From the NCBI GenBank assembly GCA_963787045.1, contig CAWBBR010000005.1, positions 62,001-126,000 of the forward strand: a stretch of DNA of 64,000 bases, given 5' to 3'. Within the stretch, counting starts at the first letter, position 1, and each line of letters starts with the position of its first letter. A model generated the notes under the pieces. The model was not told the DNA's origin, made no database searches, and saw nothing but the letters and a program-made list of their open reading frames with translations. Source of the stretch: DATJGR01 sp963787045. GTDB lineage: Bacteria > Pseudomonadota > Gammaproteobacteria > Pseudomonadales > Azotimanducaceae. Shown here piece after piece: positions 51,163-61,758 of this stretch. A program made the translations under genes and the position numbers.

Positions 51163-53997
51163 ATGTCGGAATCCTTCCTCGAACAGATGCAGAAGACCTC
51201 GCACCTCGCGGGGGGCAACGTCGCGTACATCGAATCGCTGTACGAAACGTATCTGGAGAATCCGAACAACGTCCCGCCGGAATGGCGGACTTACTTCGAA
51301 AAGCTGCCGCGCGTAGACGGCGTGATTGCGTCCGACGTTCCGCACAGCACGGTCATCCGTCATTTCGAATTGATCGGACGGAATCGGTTGCGCGCGCGGC
51401 CGCAGTCGGTGGCTACGGAAGTTGCCAACGACCACGAACGCAAGCAGATCCGCGTTACCGAGCTCATCTCCGCGTATCGTCATCGCGGCCACAAACGCGC
51501 CACGATCGATCCGTTGGGAATGATGGAGCGGCCGGCAACGCCGGTGCTCGATCTCGCGTATCACCATCTATCCGCTGCTGACCTCGACACGGTCTTTCAG
51601 ACCGGCACGTTCTTCTACGGTGCGGAGAAAGCGACGTTGCGCGACATCGTCGCGGCGCTGGAGCACACGTATTGCGGCAGCGTCGGCGCCGAGTACATGC
51701 ACATCGTCGATGCCGCCGAACAGCTGTGGGTGCAGCAACGGCTCGAGAGCGTGCGGTGTCATCCGGAGTACGGCGACGACGTGAAGCGCATGATCCTGGA
51801 GCGGCTGACGGCCGCCGAAGGGCTCGAGCGTTATCTGCAGAACAAGTTTCCCGGCACGAAGCGATTCGGACTGGAAGGCGGCGAAAGCCTGATACCGATG
51901 CTGCACGAAGCGATTCAGCGCGCCGGCTCGCACGGCATCGTCGAAACCGTCATCGCAATGGCGCACCGCGGGCGCCTCAACGTGCTCGTCAACATCCTGG
52001 GTAAACACCCGCGCGAGCTGTTCGACGAATTCGAGGGCAAACTGCCGGTCACACAAACGTCCGGCGACGTGAAGTATCACCAGGGCTTCTCCTCCAACGT
52101 GATGACGCCGGGCGGCGAGATGCACCTGGCGCTCGCGTTCAATCCGTCGCATCTGGAGATCGTCGGGCCGGTTGCGGAGGGTTCGGTTCGAGCGAGACAG
52201 GATCGTCGCCTCGACTACACCGGCAATCTGGTCGTGCCGATCATCATTCACGGCGACGCCGCGTTTTCGGGCCAGGGCGTGGTCATGGAAACGTTCCAGA
52301 TGTCGCAGACGCGCGGTTTCAAAACCGGCGGCACGATTCATCTGATCATCAACAATCAGATCGGCTTCACCACCAGCCGACAGGACGACGCGCGATCGAC
52401 CGAGTACTGCACCGAAGTCGCGCGGATGGTGCAGGCGCCGATCTTCCACGTGAACGGCGACGATCCCGAGGAAGTGCTCTTCGTCACGCAGGTTGCCGTC
52501 GACTACCGGATGCAGTTCCGCAAAGACGTCGTGATCGATCTCGTCGGCTATCGACGCCGCGGCCACAACGAAGCGGAAGAACCGATGACCACGCAACCGC
52601 TGATGTATCAGCGGATTCGCAAGCAGCCAACCGCGCGCACGATCTACGCGGAGAAACTCGTCGCCGACGGCACGATCACGCAGGAAGACGCGGATCAGAT
52701 GGTGGAGACGTACCGTCAGGCGCTCGAGTCCGGCGAGCACGTCGCGCTCAGCCTGGTGTCGAAGCCGAACACGCAGCTCTACGTCGACTGGACGCCGTAT
52801 CTCGGCCACCACTGGACCACGCCGGCCGACACGCGCTTTCCGATTGCGGGTCTGCGCAAGCTCGTCGCGCAGATGGAACAGTTGCCTGATGGATTCGTTT
52901 TGCATCCGCAAGTGCAGCGGCTCGTCGAAGACCGGCACAAGATGTCGGCGGGTGCACTGCCGTTGAACTGGGGTTATGCGGAGAACCTCGCATACGCCAC
53001 GTTGCTCGACGAGGGTCATCCGATCCGCCTGACGGGGCAGGACGTCGGACGCGGAACCTTCTCGCACCGTCACGCGATGCTGTTCAGCCAGAAAGACGGC
53101 CGACGCTACATTCCGCTCAATCACATCTCCGAAAAGACCCGCTTCGACATCTACGATTCGCTGTTGTCGGAGGCCGCGGTGCTCGCGTTCGAGTACGGCT
53201 ACTCGACCACGATGCCGAACGCGCTCGTGTTGTGGGAGGCACAGTTCGGCGACTTCGCGAACGGCGCCCAGGTGGTGATCGACCAGTTCATCACGAGCGG
53301 TGAGCACAAGTGGCAGCGCCTGTGTGGGCTCGTTGTACTGTTGCCGCACGGTTACGAAGGCGCCGGTCCGGAACACTCATCGGCGCGCGTCGAGCGGTAT
53401 CTGCAGATGTCCGCGCAACACAACATCCAGGTGTGTGTACCCACGACGCCGGCGCAGATGTTCCACATGCTGCGCCGCCAGGTGATCAGGCCGTTGCGCA
53501 AGCCGCTCATCGCATTCACGCCGAAGAGTCTGCTGCGCCACAAGCTCGCGATCTCGACGCTGGAAGATCTGGCCAACGGTACGTTCCAGCCGGTGATGGC
53601 GGAGATCGATCCGATCGAGGCAGAGCGCGTCTCGCGCGTCGTGCTGTGCAGCGGCAAGGTGTACTACGATCTGTTGGAGCGCCGCCGCGACGATCACGTC
53701 GAAGACGTGGCGATCGTTCGCCTCGAACAGCTGTATCCGTTTCCCGAGCAGGAACTCGCCCAGGCGATTGCGCCGTACAGGAACCTGAAGGACGTCGTGT
53801 GGTGTCAGGAAGAGCCGATGAACCAGGGCGCGTGGTACGCGAGCCAGCACCACATGCGACGCGTGATTCTGGCGCACGGCGAAGATTTGTATCTGTCGTA
53901 TGCGGGGCGAGAAGCGTCCGCCGCGCCGGCCGCCGGTTACATGCAGTTGCACGTCCAGCAACAGTCGCGCCTGGTCGAAGACGCGCTGTACGGTTGA
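51163..53997 (+). CDS. sucA: 2-Oxoglutarate dehydrogenase E1 component
   Basis: 944 residues from ATG 51163 (a TTG at 51136 in frame is less likely). The N-terminus has the E1o block GGNVAYIESLYETYLENP, thiamine-diphosphate residues lie in AMAHRGRLNVL and HGDAAFSGQGVVMET, and the acidic E1o motif is in RRRGHNEAEEP. It decarboxylates 2-oxoglutarate and passes the succinyl group to SucB. It continues the sdh operon, 98 bases after sdhB. Confidence 0.96.
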   Translation: MSESFLEQMQKTSHLAGGNVAYIESLYETYLENPNNVPPEWRTYFEKLPRVDGVIASDVPHSTVIRHFELIGRNRLRARPQSVATEVANDHERKQIRVTELISAYRHRGHKRATIDPLGMMERPATPVLDLAYHHLSAADLDTVFQTGTFFYGAEKATLRDIVAALEHTYCGSVGAEYMHIVDAAEQLWVQQRLESVRCHPEYGDDVKRMILERLTAAEGLERYLQNKFPGTKRFGLEGGESLIPMLHEAIQRAGSHGIVETVIAMAHRGRLNVLVNILGKHPRELFDEFEGKLPVTQTSGDVKYHQGFSSNVMTPGGEMHLALAFNPSHLEIVGPVAEGSVRARQDRRLDYTGNLVVPIIIHGDAAFSGQGVVMETFQMSQTRGFKTGGTIHLIINNQIGFTTSRQDDARSTEYCTEVARMVQAPIFHVNGDDPEEVLFVTQVAVDYRMQFRKDVVIDLVGYRRRGHNEAEEPMTTQPLMYQRIRKQPTARTIYAEKLVADGTITQEDADQMVETYRQALESGEHVALSLVSKPNTQLYVDWTPYLGHHWTTPADTRFPIAGLRKLVAQMEQLPDGFVLHPQVQRLVEDRHKMSAGALPLNWGYAENLAYATLLDEGHPIRLTGQDVGRGTFSHRHAMLFSQKDGRRYIPLNHISEKTRFDIYDSLLSEAAVLAFEYGYSTTMPNALVLWEAQFGDFANGAQVVIDQFITSGEHKWQRLCGLVVLLPHGYEGAGPEHSSARVERYLQMSAQHNIQVCVPTTPAQMFHMLRRQVIRPLRKPLIAFTPKSLLRHKLAISTLEDLANGTFQPVMAEIDPIEAERVSRVVLCSGKVYYDLLERRRDDHVEDVAIVRLEQLYPFPEQELAQAIAPYRNLKDVVWCQEEPMNQGAWYASQHHMRRVILAHGEDLYLSYAGREASAAPAAGYMQLHVQQQSRLVEDALYG

Positions 53998-54051
53998 TCG
54001 GCATCGCCGACGGGCCGTGCGGCAACGAAGAACACGAAGAAGGATGATCGC

Positions 54052-55287
54052 GTGACGTTAGAAATAAAGGCTCCGACATTCCCCGAATCGATCGCGGACG
54101 GCACCGTTGCCGCCTGGCACAAACAGCCCGGCGAAGCGGCGAAGCGCGACGAAGTGCTGGTCGAGATCGAGACCGACAAAGTCGTGCTCGAGATCGTCGC
54201 GCCGGCCGACGGCACGTTGCAGCAGATCGTCAAAGCGGTGGGCGACGTGGTGTTGTCGGAAGAAGTCGTCGGACTGTTCGCCGAAGGCGCGATCGCGGCG
54301 TCTGCCGCACCGGCAAAAGCGGCCGCGGCGTCTGCGAAGCCCACGACGGAGTCGGCCGCGAAGGCGGTGACGCCTGTTGAACGCGAAGCAGCCAGCGTCA
54401 GCCCAGCTGCGCGGAAACTCGCCGCTGAACAAGGCGTCGTACTGGGTCGCGTCGACGGCACCGGCAAAGACGGTCGCGTCACGAAAGAAGATGTCCTGCG
54501 CGCCGCCGCGCAAAAGCCGGCGCGGACTGCGCCGCCGCCCGTCGCGACCATCGCGCCGCCCAGTTCCGTAACGACGTCCGATGTCCGCGCGGAGCGGCGA
54601 GTGCCGATGACGCGATTGCGCGCCAGCATCGCGCGCCGACTGGTCGAGGCGCAGCACACCGCCGCGATGCTGACGACGTTCAACGAGGTCGACATGCAGG
54701 CGGTCATGACGCTGCGCACCCGGCACAAGGACGAATTCGAGAAACGCCACAACGGCATCAGGCTCGGATTCATGTCGTTCTTCGTGCGCGCCTCAGTGGA
54801 AGCGTTGAAGCGCTTCCCGGCCGTCAACGCGTCGATCGACGAAACCGACATCGTCTATCACGGCTATTACGACATCGGCGTGGCGGTGAGCACCGATCGT
54901 GGTCTAGTCGTACCGGTCATTCGCGATGCCGACGCGTTGGGTCTCGCTCAGATCGAGGAGCAGATACGCGTCTACGGCACCAAGGCGCGCGACGGCAAGC
55001 TGACCATCGAAGACATGTCGGGCGGCACCTTTACGATTTCGAACGGCGGCGTGTTCGGATCGCTGATGTCGACGCCAATTCTGAATGCGCCACAAACGGC
55101 GGTTCTCGGCATGCACAAGATTCAAGAGCGTCCGGTGGTGCTCGATGGCCAGATCGTGGCGCGGCCGATGATGTACCTCGCACTGTCGTACGATCACCGG
55201 CTGATCGACGGTCAGGAAGCCGTCAGGTTCCTGGTCACCATAAAGGAACTGTTAGAGGATCCCGCGCGGATCCTGCTCGACCTGTGA
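54052..55287 (+). CDS. sucB: Dihydrolipoyl succinyltransferase (E2 of 2-oxoglutarate dehydrogenase)
   Basis: 411 residues from GTG 54052 with GAAGGA upstream. The single lipoyl domain has the modified Lys in EIETDKVVLEI (residue 43). An Ala/Pro-rich linker follows, then the E1/E3-binding domain near 115-150 (SPAARKLAAEQGV), then the catalytic domain with GGTFTISNGGVFGSL and the active His in SYDHRLIDG. It makes succinyl-CoA. Confidence 0.96.
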   Translation: MTLEIKAPTFPESIADGTVAAWHKQPGEAAKRDEVLVEIETDKVVLEIVAPADGTLQQIVKAVGDVVLSEEVVGLFAEGAIAASAAPAKAAAASAKPTTESAAKAVTPVEREAASVSPAARKLAAEQGVVLGRVDGTGKDGRVTKEDVLRAAAQKPARTAPPPVATIAPPSSVTTSDVRAERRVPMTRLRASIARRLVEAQHTAAMLTTFNEVDMQAVMTLRTRHKDEFEKRHNGIRLGFMSFFVRASVEALKRFPAVNASIDETDIVYHGYYDIGVAVSTDRGLVVPVIRDADALGLAQIEEQIRVYGTKARDGKLTIEDMSGGTFTISNGGVFGSLMSTPILNAPQTAVLGMHKIQERPVVLDGQIVARPMMYLALSYDHRLIDGQEAVRFLVTIKELLEDPARILLDL

Positions 55288-55312
55288 CGCACACGCCTTC
55301 GGAGCACTTGCG

Positions 55313-56752
55313 ATGACCACCGGATACGACGTAATCGTCATTGGTGCCGGTCCAGCCGGATATCACGCCGCGATTCGATCGGCGCAACTCGGATTGAAGA
55401 CCGCGTGCATCGACAAATCGCTCGATGCAGCCGGTAAGCCGGTGCTCGGCGGTACGTGTCTCAACTGGGGATGCATTCCGTCGAAAGCGTTGCTCGATGC
55501 GTCGCACAAGTACGTAGAGGCGCGCGATCATCTGCCTGCGATGGGCATCAAGCCGGCAAAGGTGGAATTGGATCTCGCGCAGATGATGGCGCACAAAAAC
55601 GCCGTGGTTGCGAAACTGACTGGCGGCGTGGCGACGCTGTATCAGGGGAACGGTGTCGCCTGGCTGCCGGGTACCGGCAAGCTGCTCGCCGGACGCAAGG
55701 TGGAATTTCAACCACACGACGGCGCGGCGCAGGTACTGGACGCGCAACACGTGATCCTCGCGCCCGGCTCGGTACCGGTCGACATCAAGCCCACCCCGCT
55801 GACCGACGGCATCGTCGTCGACTCGACCGGCGCACTCGAGTTCGACGCTGTTCCGAAGAAGCTCGGCGTGATCGGCGCCGGCGTGATCGGACTGGAACTG
55901 GGTAGCGTCTGGAGCCGTCTCGGCTCGGAGGTGGTGATTCTCGAAGCGCTTGAAGACTTCCTGCCGATCGCCGACGCGCGCATCGCACGCGACGCGAAGA
56001 AGATTTTCGACGGTCAGGGATTGAGCGTGCGCCTTGGCGCGCGCGTCACCGGATCCTCGGTAAAGGGCAAATCGGTCACCGTGACGTATCAGGACAAATC
56101 GGGCGAACAGCAGCTGACGTTCGACAAGCTGATCGTCTCGGTCGGTCGGCGCCCGTACACGAAAGGACTCCTCGCTCCCGATTCCGGCGTGAACCTCGAC
56201 GAGCGCGGCTTCTTGTTCGTCAACGATGTCTGCGCAACGGATGCGCCGCAGGTGTACGCGGTGGGCGACAGCGTGCGCGGACCGATGCTCGCGCACAAAG
56301 GTATGGAAGAAGGGGTGATGGTCGCAGAGCGCATCGCGGGCAAGAAGCCGATGGTGAACTACGACTGCATTCCGTCGGTGATATACACGCACCCGGAAAT
56401 CGCCTGGGTCGGGAAGACCGAACAGGAAGTGAAGAGCAGCGGCGAGGCGTACAACGTCGGCAGCTTCAACTTTTCCGCCAACGGCCGCGCGCTGGCGGCG
56501 GCCGATTCGGAAGGGCTCGTGAAAATCGTCGCCGATGCGGCGTCGGACCGGGTTCTCGGCGTTCACATCCTGGGTCCGCAAGCATCGGAGCTGATCGCAC
56601 AAGCGGTGATTGCAATGGAGTTCTCGGCGAGTGCAGAAGACATAGCGTTGACGATGTTCGCGCATCCGACGCTGTCCGAAGCCGTGCACGAGGCTGCGTT
56701 GGGGGTGGCCGGTCACGCGATTCACACGATCAATCGAAAGAAGAAAACGTAA
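55313..56752 (+). CDS. lpd: Dihydrolipoyl dehydrogenase (E3)
   Basis: 479 residues. FAD loop GAGPAGYHAAI, redox disulfide GGTCLNWGCIPSK, NAD loop GAGVIGLELGSVW, and the C-terminal catalytic His-Glu pair in AHPTLSEAVHE. It reoxidises the lipoyl arm of SucB with NAD+. Having lpd between sucB and sucC is the Pseudomonas-type order, not that of E. coli. Confidence 0.96.
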   Translation: MTTGYDVIVIGAGPAGYHAAIRSAQLGLKTACIDKSLDAAGKPVLGGTCLNWGCIPSKALLDASHKYVEARDHLPAMGIKPAKVELDLAQMMAHKNAVVAKLTGGVATLYQGNGVAWLPGTGKLLAGRKVEFQPHDGAAQVLDAQHVILAPGSVPVDIKPTPLTDGIVVDSTGALEFDAVPKKLGVIGAGVIGLELGSVWSRLGSEVVILEALEDFLPIADARIARDAKKIFDGQGLSVRLGARVTGSSVKGKSVTVTYQDKSGEQQLTFDKLIVSVGRRPYTKGLLAPDSGVNLDERGFLFVNDVCATDAPQVYAVGDSVRGPMLAHKGMEEGVMVAERIAGKKPMVNYDCIPSVIYTHPEIAWVGKTEQEVKSSGEAYNVGSFNFSANGRALAAADSEGLVKIVADAASDRVLGVHILGPQASELIAQAVIAMEFSASAEDIALTMFAHPTLSEAVHEAALGVAGHAIHTINRKKKT

Positions 56753-56765
56753 CGGAAGCACATAC

Positions 56766-57935
56766 ATGAATCTGCACGAATACCAAGCAAAACAGCTTTT
56801 TGCCGAATATGGTCTGCCCGTTTCCACGGGGTATGCGGTGGATACGCCGCAAGCCGCCGTCGAAGCGGCAAAGAAAATCGGCGGAAACAAATGGGTGGTC
56901 AAGGTTCAGGTTCACGCGGGCGGTCGGGGTAAGGCCGGCGGCGTGAAACTGGCCGACACGACGGCGGAAGTGGAGGCGTTCGCGAAGAAGTGGCTGGGCA
57001 AACGACTCGTCACCATACAGACCGACGAACACGGCCAACCCGTCAGCAAGATCTACGTCGAAAGCTGTACCGACATCGAACGCGAACTCTATCTCGGGGC
57101 GGTGATCGACCGTGCGACGCGCCGCGTCGTCTTCATGTCGTCCACCGAGGGCGGCGTGGAGATCGAAAAGGTGGCTGAGGAAACACCTGAGAAGATCATC
57201 CGCACCACCATCGATCCGTTTGTCGGCGCGCAACCGTTCCAGGGTCGCGAGATTGCGTTCGCGCTCGGCTTGAAAGGCGCGCAGGTCAATCAGTTCGCGA
57301 GCCTGTTCGTGAACCTGTCGCGGTTGTTCCACGAGTGCGATTGTTCGCTCCTCGAAGTGAATCCGTTGGTGATTACCGCAGCGGGCAACATTCATTGCCT
57401 CGACGCGAAGTTGAACATCGACGGCAACGCACTGTTCCGCCAGAAGCGCCTCGCCGCGATGCACGACACGAGTCAGGAAGACGAACGCGAAGGACTCGCC
57501 GCGAAGTTCAACCTCAACTACGTGGCGCTCGACGGCAACATCGGTTGCATGGTGAATGGCGCGGGACTTGCGATGGGCACGATGGACCTCGTGAAAACAC
57601 ACGGCGGTCAACCGGCGAACTTTCTAGACGTCGGCGGCGGCGCCAACAAAGAATCGGTCGGTGAAGCGTTCAAGATCATCCTGTCAGACAAGAACGTCAA
57701 AGCAGTGCTCATCAACATATTCGGCGGCATCGTGAGTTGTGTGACGATCGCCGACGGCATCATCGGCGCGGTGAAGGAAGTCGGTGTAAAAGTTCCTGTG
57801 GTGGTTCGTTTCGAAGGAAACAATTCCGTTAAGGGGAGGGCGCGGCTTTCCGAAAGCGGTCTCAACATCATTGCCGCGAAGAGCCTGGTGGACGCGGCAA
57901 AACAAGTGGTCAAGGCGGCCGGGGGAAAAGCATGA
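56766..57935 (+). CDS. sucC: Succinyl-CoA ligase beta subunit
   Basis: 389 residues. ATP-grasp domain opening MNLHEYQAKQLFAEYGLPV, with VKVQVHAGGRGKAGGVKL, and the C-terminal CoA-ligase domain with FGGIVSC. It makes succinate and ATP or GTP from succinyl-CoA. It overlaps sucD by 4 bases (ATGA). Confidence 0.97.
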   Translation: MNLHEYQAKQLFAEYGLPVSTGYAVDTPQAAVEAAKKIGGNKWVVKVQVHAGGRGKAGGVKLADTTAEVEAFAKKWLGKRLVTIQTDEHGQPVSKIYVESCTDIERELYLGAVIDRATRRVVFMSSTEGGVEIEKVAEETPEKIIRTTIDPFVGAQPFQGREIAFALGLKGAQVNQFASLFVNLSRLFHECDCSLLEVNPLVITAAGNIHCLDAKLNIDGNALFRQKRLAAMHDTSQEDEREGLAAKFNLNYVALDGNIGCMVNGAGLAMGTMDLVKTHGGQPANFLDVGGGANKESVGEAFKIILSDKNVKAVLINIFGGIVSCVTIADGIIGAVKEVGVKVPVVVRFEGNNSVKGRARLSESGLNIIAAKSLVDAAKQVVKAAGGKA

Positions 57936-58808
57936 GCATTCTGATCAACAAGCGGACGAAGGTGATCTGTCAGGGATTCACCGGCGCTCAAGGCACGTTG
58001 CACAGTGAACAGGCGCTTGCCTACGGCACCAAGTTGGTCGGCGGCGTCACGCCGGGCAAAGGGGGCACGAAACACCTCGGGCTGCCGGTATTCGACACCG
58101 TGCACGATGCAGTGGAAGAAACCGGTGCGACGGTGTCGGTCATCTACGTCCCTGCGCCGTTCGGAAAAGACTCCATCCTCGAAGCGATCTCGGCGGGTCT
58201 GAAGCTGGTGGTATGCATTACGGAAGGAATTCCCACGCTCGACATGCTCGCGATCAAGGCGCGGCTTGCGGTGAGCGACACGCGCCTGATCGGACCGAAC
58301 TGCCCCGGTGTCATCACGCCGGGCGAGTGCAAGATCGGGATTATGCCGGGCGACATTCACCTGCCCGGACGCGTCGGCATCGTGTCCCGATCCGGCACGT
58401 TGACGTACGAGGCCGTCAAGCAAACAACCGACCGCGGCTTCGGTCAGAGCAGCTGCGTGGGCATCGGGGGCGACCCGATTCCCGGCAGCCACTTCATCGA
58501 CATCCTTGCGTCTGTTCGAGAAAGATCCGGCCACCGAAGCGATCGTGATGGTCGGCGAAATCGGCGGCACCGCGGAGGAAGAAGCGGCGGCGTTCATCAA
58601 GGAGCACGTCAGCAAGCCGGTGGTGTCGTACATCGCCGGAGTGACCGCTCCGCCGGGCAAACGGATGGGTCACGCGGGCGCCATCATTGCCGGAGGCAAA
58701 GGAACGGCCGACGAGAAGTTCGCTGCGCTGAAAGCGGCCGGTGTGAAAACCGTGCGCAGCCTGGCCGACATCGGCAGCGCGCTCGCGAAGGTCACCGGAT
58801 GGAAGTGA
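57932..58808 (+). CDS. sucD: Succinyl-CoA ligase alpha subunit (reading frame broken once)
   Basis: CoA-binding N-terminus VICQGFTGAQGTLHSEQAL and GGVTPGKGG. The frame breaks at the doubled T at 58506-58507; the next frame resumes RLFEKDPATEAIVMVGEIGG and contains the phosphorylated His in GHAGAIIAGGKGT. The span of 877 bases is one over a multiple of three; corrected, the protein is 291 residues, close to 289 in E. coli. Pairs with SucC. Confidence 0.95.
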
Positions 58809-58875
58809 TCCGACTTGATTTGACTCGCGCCGTCCCCATAAAAGCGGCTGTTTTGACGGCGCGTGGAGCGGTGTG

Positions 58876-60805
58876 ATGGCAGAGGCGAATCAGGCGGAAC
58901 AGACCCTTGGATTTCAGGCGGAGGCAAAGCAGCTCCTGCAGTTGATGATCCACTCTCTGTATTCGAACAGAGAGATCTTTCTGCGGGAGTTGATTTCGAA
59001 CGCATCCGATGCCGTCGACAAGTTCCGCTTCGAGGCGCTCGAGCGTCCGTCGTTGCTCGAGGACGATCCCGAGCTGCGCATTCGCATCTCGGTCGACGAA
59101 GACGCGAAGACGATCACCATCTCCGACAACGGCATCGGCATGTCGCGCGAAGAGGCGATTGCAAACCTCGGGACGATCGCGAAATCGGGTACCGCCGAAT
59201 TCCTGTCGAGGCTCTCGGGAGACAAGAAGAAAGACGCGGCGCTGATCGGTCAGTTCGGCGTAGGTTTCTACAGCGCGTTCATCGTCGCCGACAGCGTAGA
59301 CGTGTTGACGCGGCGCGCAGACGAACCCGAGGACTCCGCTACGCGTTGGCGGTCGAGCGGCGAGTCGGACTTTACCGTTGCGGTCGACTCGAAGCCGACG
59401 CGCGGCACCGACGTAACGCTGCACCTCAAGGACGATGCGAAAGACTTCGCCGACGGATATCGGCTGCGCAACATCGTGCGCAAATACTCCGATCACATCG
59501 GCGTTGCGGTGGAGATGGTGAAACAGGTCGTCGACGCGGACGACGAGAAGCCGACCAAGAAAAAGAACGAGAAGCCGGTCGCCGAATGGGAATCGGTGAA
59601 TTCTGCGAAGGCGTTGTGGACCCGCCCGCGCACCGAAATCTCCGACGACGAATACAAGGAATTCTATAAGCACGTCTCGCACGATTTCGACGATCCGCAG
59701 ACGTGGAGCCATAACAAAGTCGAAGGCAAGCTCGAGTACACGAGCCTGCTGTATCTGCCGAAGCACGCGCCGTTCGACCTGTGGAATCGCGACGCGCCGC
59801 GTGGCCTCAAGCTGTATGTGCAGCGGGTTTACATCCTCGATCAGGCCGAGCAGTTCCTGCCGCTCTATCTGCGTTTCATCAAAGGCGTGCTCGATTCGAA
59901 CGATCTGCCGCTGAACGTTTCGCGAGAGTTGCTGCAGGAAGACGAGCGCGTTCAGAGCATCAAGAGTGCGTTGACCAAGCGCGTGCTCGACATGCTGTCG
60001 AAACTCGCGAGTGCCGAACCCGACGCAGTATCGAAGCTTCTACAAAGACTTTGGCGAAGTGCTGAAGGAAGGTCCTGCAGAGGACTTCTCGAATCGCGAA
60101 GCGATCGCCAAGCTGTTGCGCTTCTCGTCGACGCACACCGACGACGAAGAACCGGCCGTGACGCTCGAAGAGTACGTCTCGCGGATGAAGGAAGGCCAGA
60201 AGGAGATCTTTTACATCTGCGCCGACAACTTCGCCACCGCGAAGAGTTCGCCGCAACTCGAGTTGTTGCGCAAACGCGGCGTCGAAGCGCTGCTGCTGCA
60301 CGAACGCCTCGACGACTGGCTGATGTCGACGCTCGGTGAGTTCGACGGAAAACGATTCAGAGATGTCGCGCGCGGCGAACTCGAGCTTCCCGAAGCAGAT
60401 GACGACGCAAAGGATGATGCGACCGATGCGGTCGGCGACGAACTGCTGAAACGTCTCAAAACCGTGCTTGCCGACAAGGTTGCCGAGGTGCGGCGTTCGA
60501 AGCGGCTGACGACGTCGCCCGCATGTCTGGTTCTCGACGAGCACGCCATGGGCGCGCAGATGCGTCGCATCATGGAGGCGGCGGGCCAGCGGGTACCCGA
60601 TGCGAAGCCGAACTTCGAGATCAACACCGCGCACCCGCTCGTCGGCCGGCTCGATACGGAGTCCGATGAAAACCGCTTCCGCGAACTCGCGCTGGTCTTG
60701 TTCGACCAGGCCGCGTTGGCGGATGGCGGGCAGTTGAGCGATCCCGCCGGGTATGTCACGCGCTTGAATACATTGCTGCTGGAGTTGTTGGGCGGCAGCA
60801 GCTAG
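58876..60805 (+). CDS. htpG: Molecular chaperone HtpG, Hsp90 family (reading frame broken once)
   Basis: ATG 58876 with GGAG upstream. The GHKL ATPase domain has SNASDAVDK, DNGIGMS and GQFGVGFYSAF; the middle domain ends with NVSRELLQED and the C-terminal dimerisation domain with RRIMEAAGQ. The frame breaks in the CCC run at 60019-60021, after LSKLASAEP, and resumes TQYRSFYKDFGEVLKEG. The span of 1930 bases is one over a multiple of three; corrected, it is 642 residues (624 in E. coli). It helps fold client proteins under stress. It lies 67 bases after sucD. Confidence 0.95.
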
Positions 60806-60815
60806 GGGTGAACCC

Positions 60816-61697
60816 TTGAACTTGTCGGACGAACTGCAAACCGTTGCCGACTACCTGCGCTGGATGGCGACGAAACTTTCGCGTTCCGACGTGCATTACG
60901 GGCACGGTACCGACAATGCATGGGATGAAGCCCTGGCCCTGCTGAGTGGGCGCCTTGGCATCACCGCGGAGAAGATCGAGTTCGTGCTCACTGCGCGTTT
61001 GACGGAGGCGGAGCGACGCGAACTCGCGCGATTGCTGGAGCGTCGCATCGTGCATCGCGTACCGGTGCCGTATCTGGTCGGTGAAGCGTGGTTTGCCGGG
61101 CGCCGCTATCTGGTCGAGCCGGGCGTGCTCATTCCGCGATCCCCTATGGCAGAGTTGATCGTCTCGGAATTCGCGCCTTGGTTGGGTCGTTTTCCCGATC
61201 GCATTCTCGATCTCTGTACCGGCTCCGGGTGCATCGGCATCGCGTGTGCGCATGCGTTTCCGTATGCCGAGGTCGTGCTGTCGGATGTCGACGACGGCGC
61301 ATTGGCATTGGCCGCTCGCAACGTAGCGCTGCATCAGGTCGGCGATCGCGTGTCGGTGGCCCGCGCCGATGTCTTCGACGGTCTCGACGCGTCGACGTTC
61401 GACCTAATCGTGACGAATCCGCCGTACGTCAACGCGTTGGATCTGGCGAAGATGCCGGCGGAATACCGGCATGAACCAAGGCTCGCACTCGAGGCGGGTG
61501 ATGATGGACTCGACGTCATCCGACGGATTCTGAACGGCGCGCGGCGGTGGCTTGCCGAAGACGGCGTGTTGGTCGGTGAAGTCGGCAGCAGCGCCGACGA
61601 CCTGTTGGCGGCGTTTCCGGAGTTGCCGTTCGTTTGGCCGGAGCTTCAACACGGCGGGCACGGCGTGTTCGTTCTGGATGCGGCTGGGTTGTCTTGA
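60816..61697 (+). CDS. prmB: Ribosomal protein L3 glutamine methyltransferase
   Basis: 293 residues from TTG 60816, with AGGGG upstream. SAM motif LDLCTGSGCIGIA near 131 and the catalytic NPPYV near 200, as in the PrmC/PrmB family. The neighbouring aroC and the N-terminal domain (LLSGRLGITAEKIEFVL) favour PrmB over PrmC. It methylates a glutamine of ribosomal protein L3. It lies 10 bases after htpG. Confidence 0.9.
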   Translation: MNLSDELQTVADYLRWMATKLSRSDVHYGHGTDNAWDEALALLSGRLGITAEKIEFVLTARLTEAERRELARLLERRIVHRVPVPYLVGEAWFAGRRYLVEPGVLIPRSPMAELIVSEFAPWLGRFPDRILDLCTGSGCIGIACAHAFPYAEVVLSDVDDGALALAARNVALHQVGDRVSVARADVFDGLDASTFDLIVTNPPYVNALDLAKMPAEYRHEPRLALEAGDDGLDVIRRILNGARRWLAEDGVLVGEVGSSADDLLAAFPELPFVWPELQHGGHGVFVLDAAGLS

Positions 61698-61758
61698 TCT
61701 GAGTCAGCGCTGATACTGCGCCGGCGCTTCGGACAACGATCCGCCTCGGACGAAATTC

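Noticed and set aside
51568..53376. A 602-residue open frame antisense to sucA
   Set aside because: A GC-rich shadow of a strongly conserved gene with no recognisable domain.
38494..60805. Frame breaks explained as selenocysteine TGA readthrough or programmed frameshifting
   Set aside because: The breaks are +1 frame changes, not in-frame TGA codons, and the affected proteins (gltA, sdhA, sucD, htpG) are not known selenoproteins or shifted genes.
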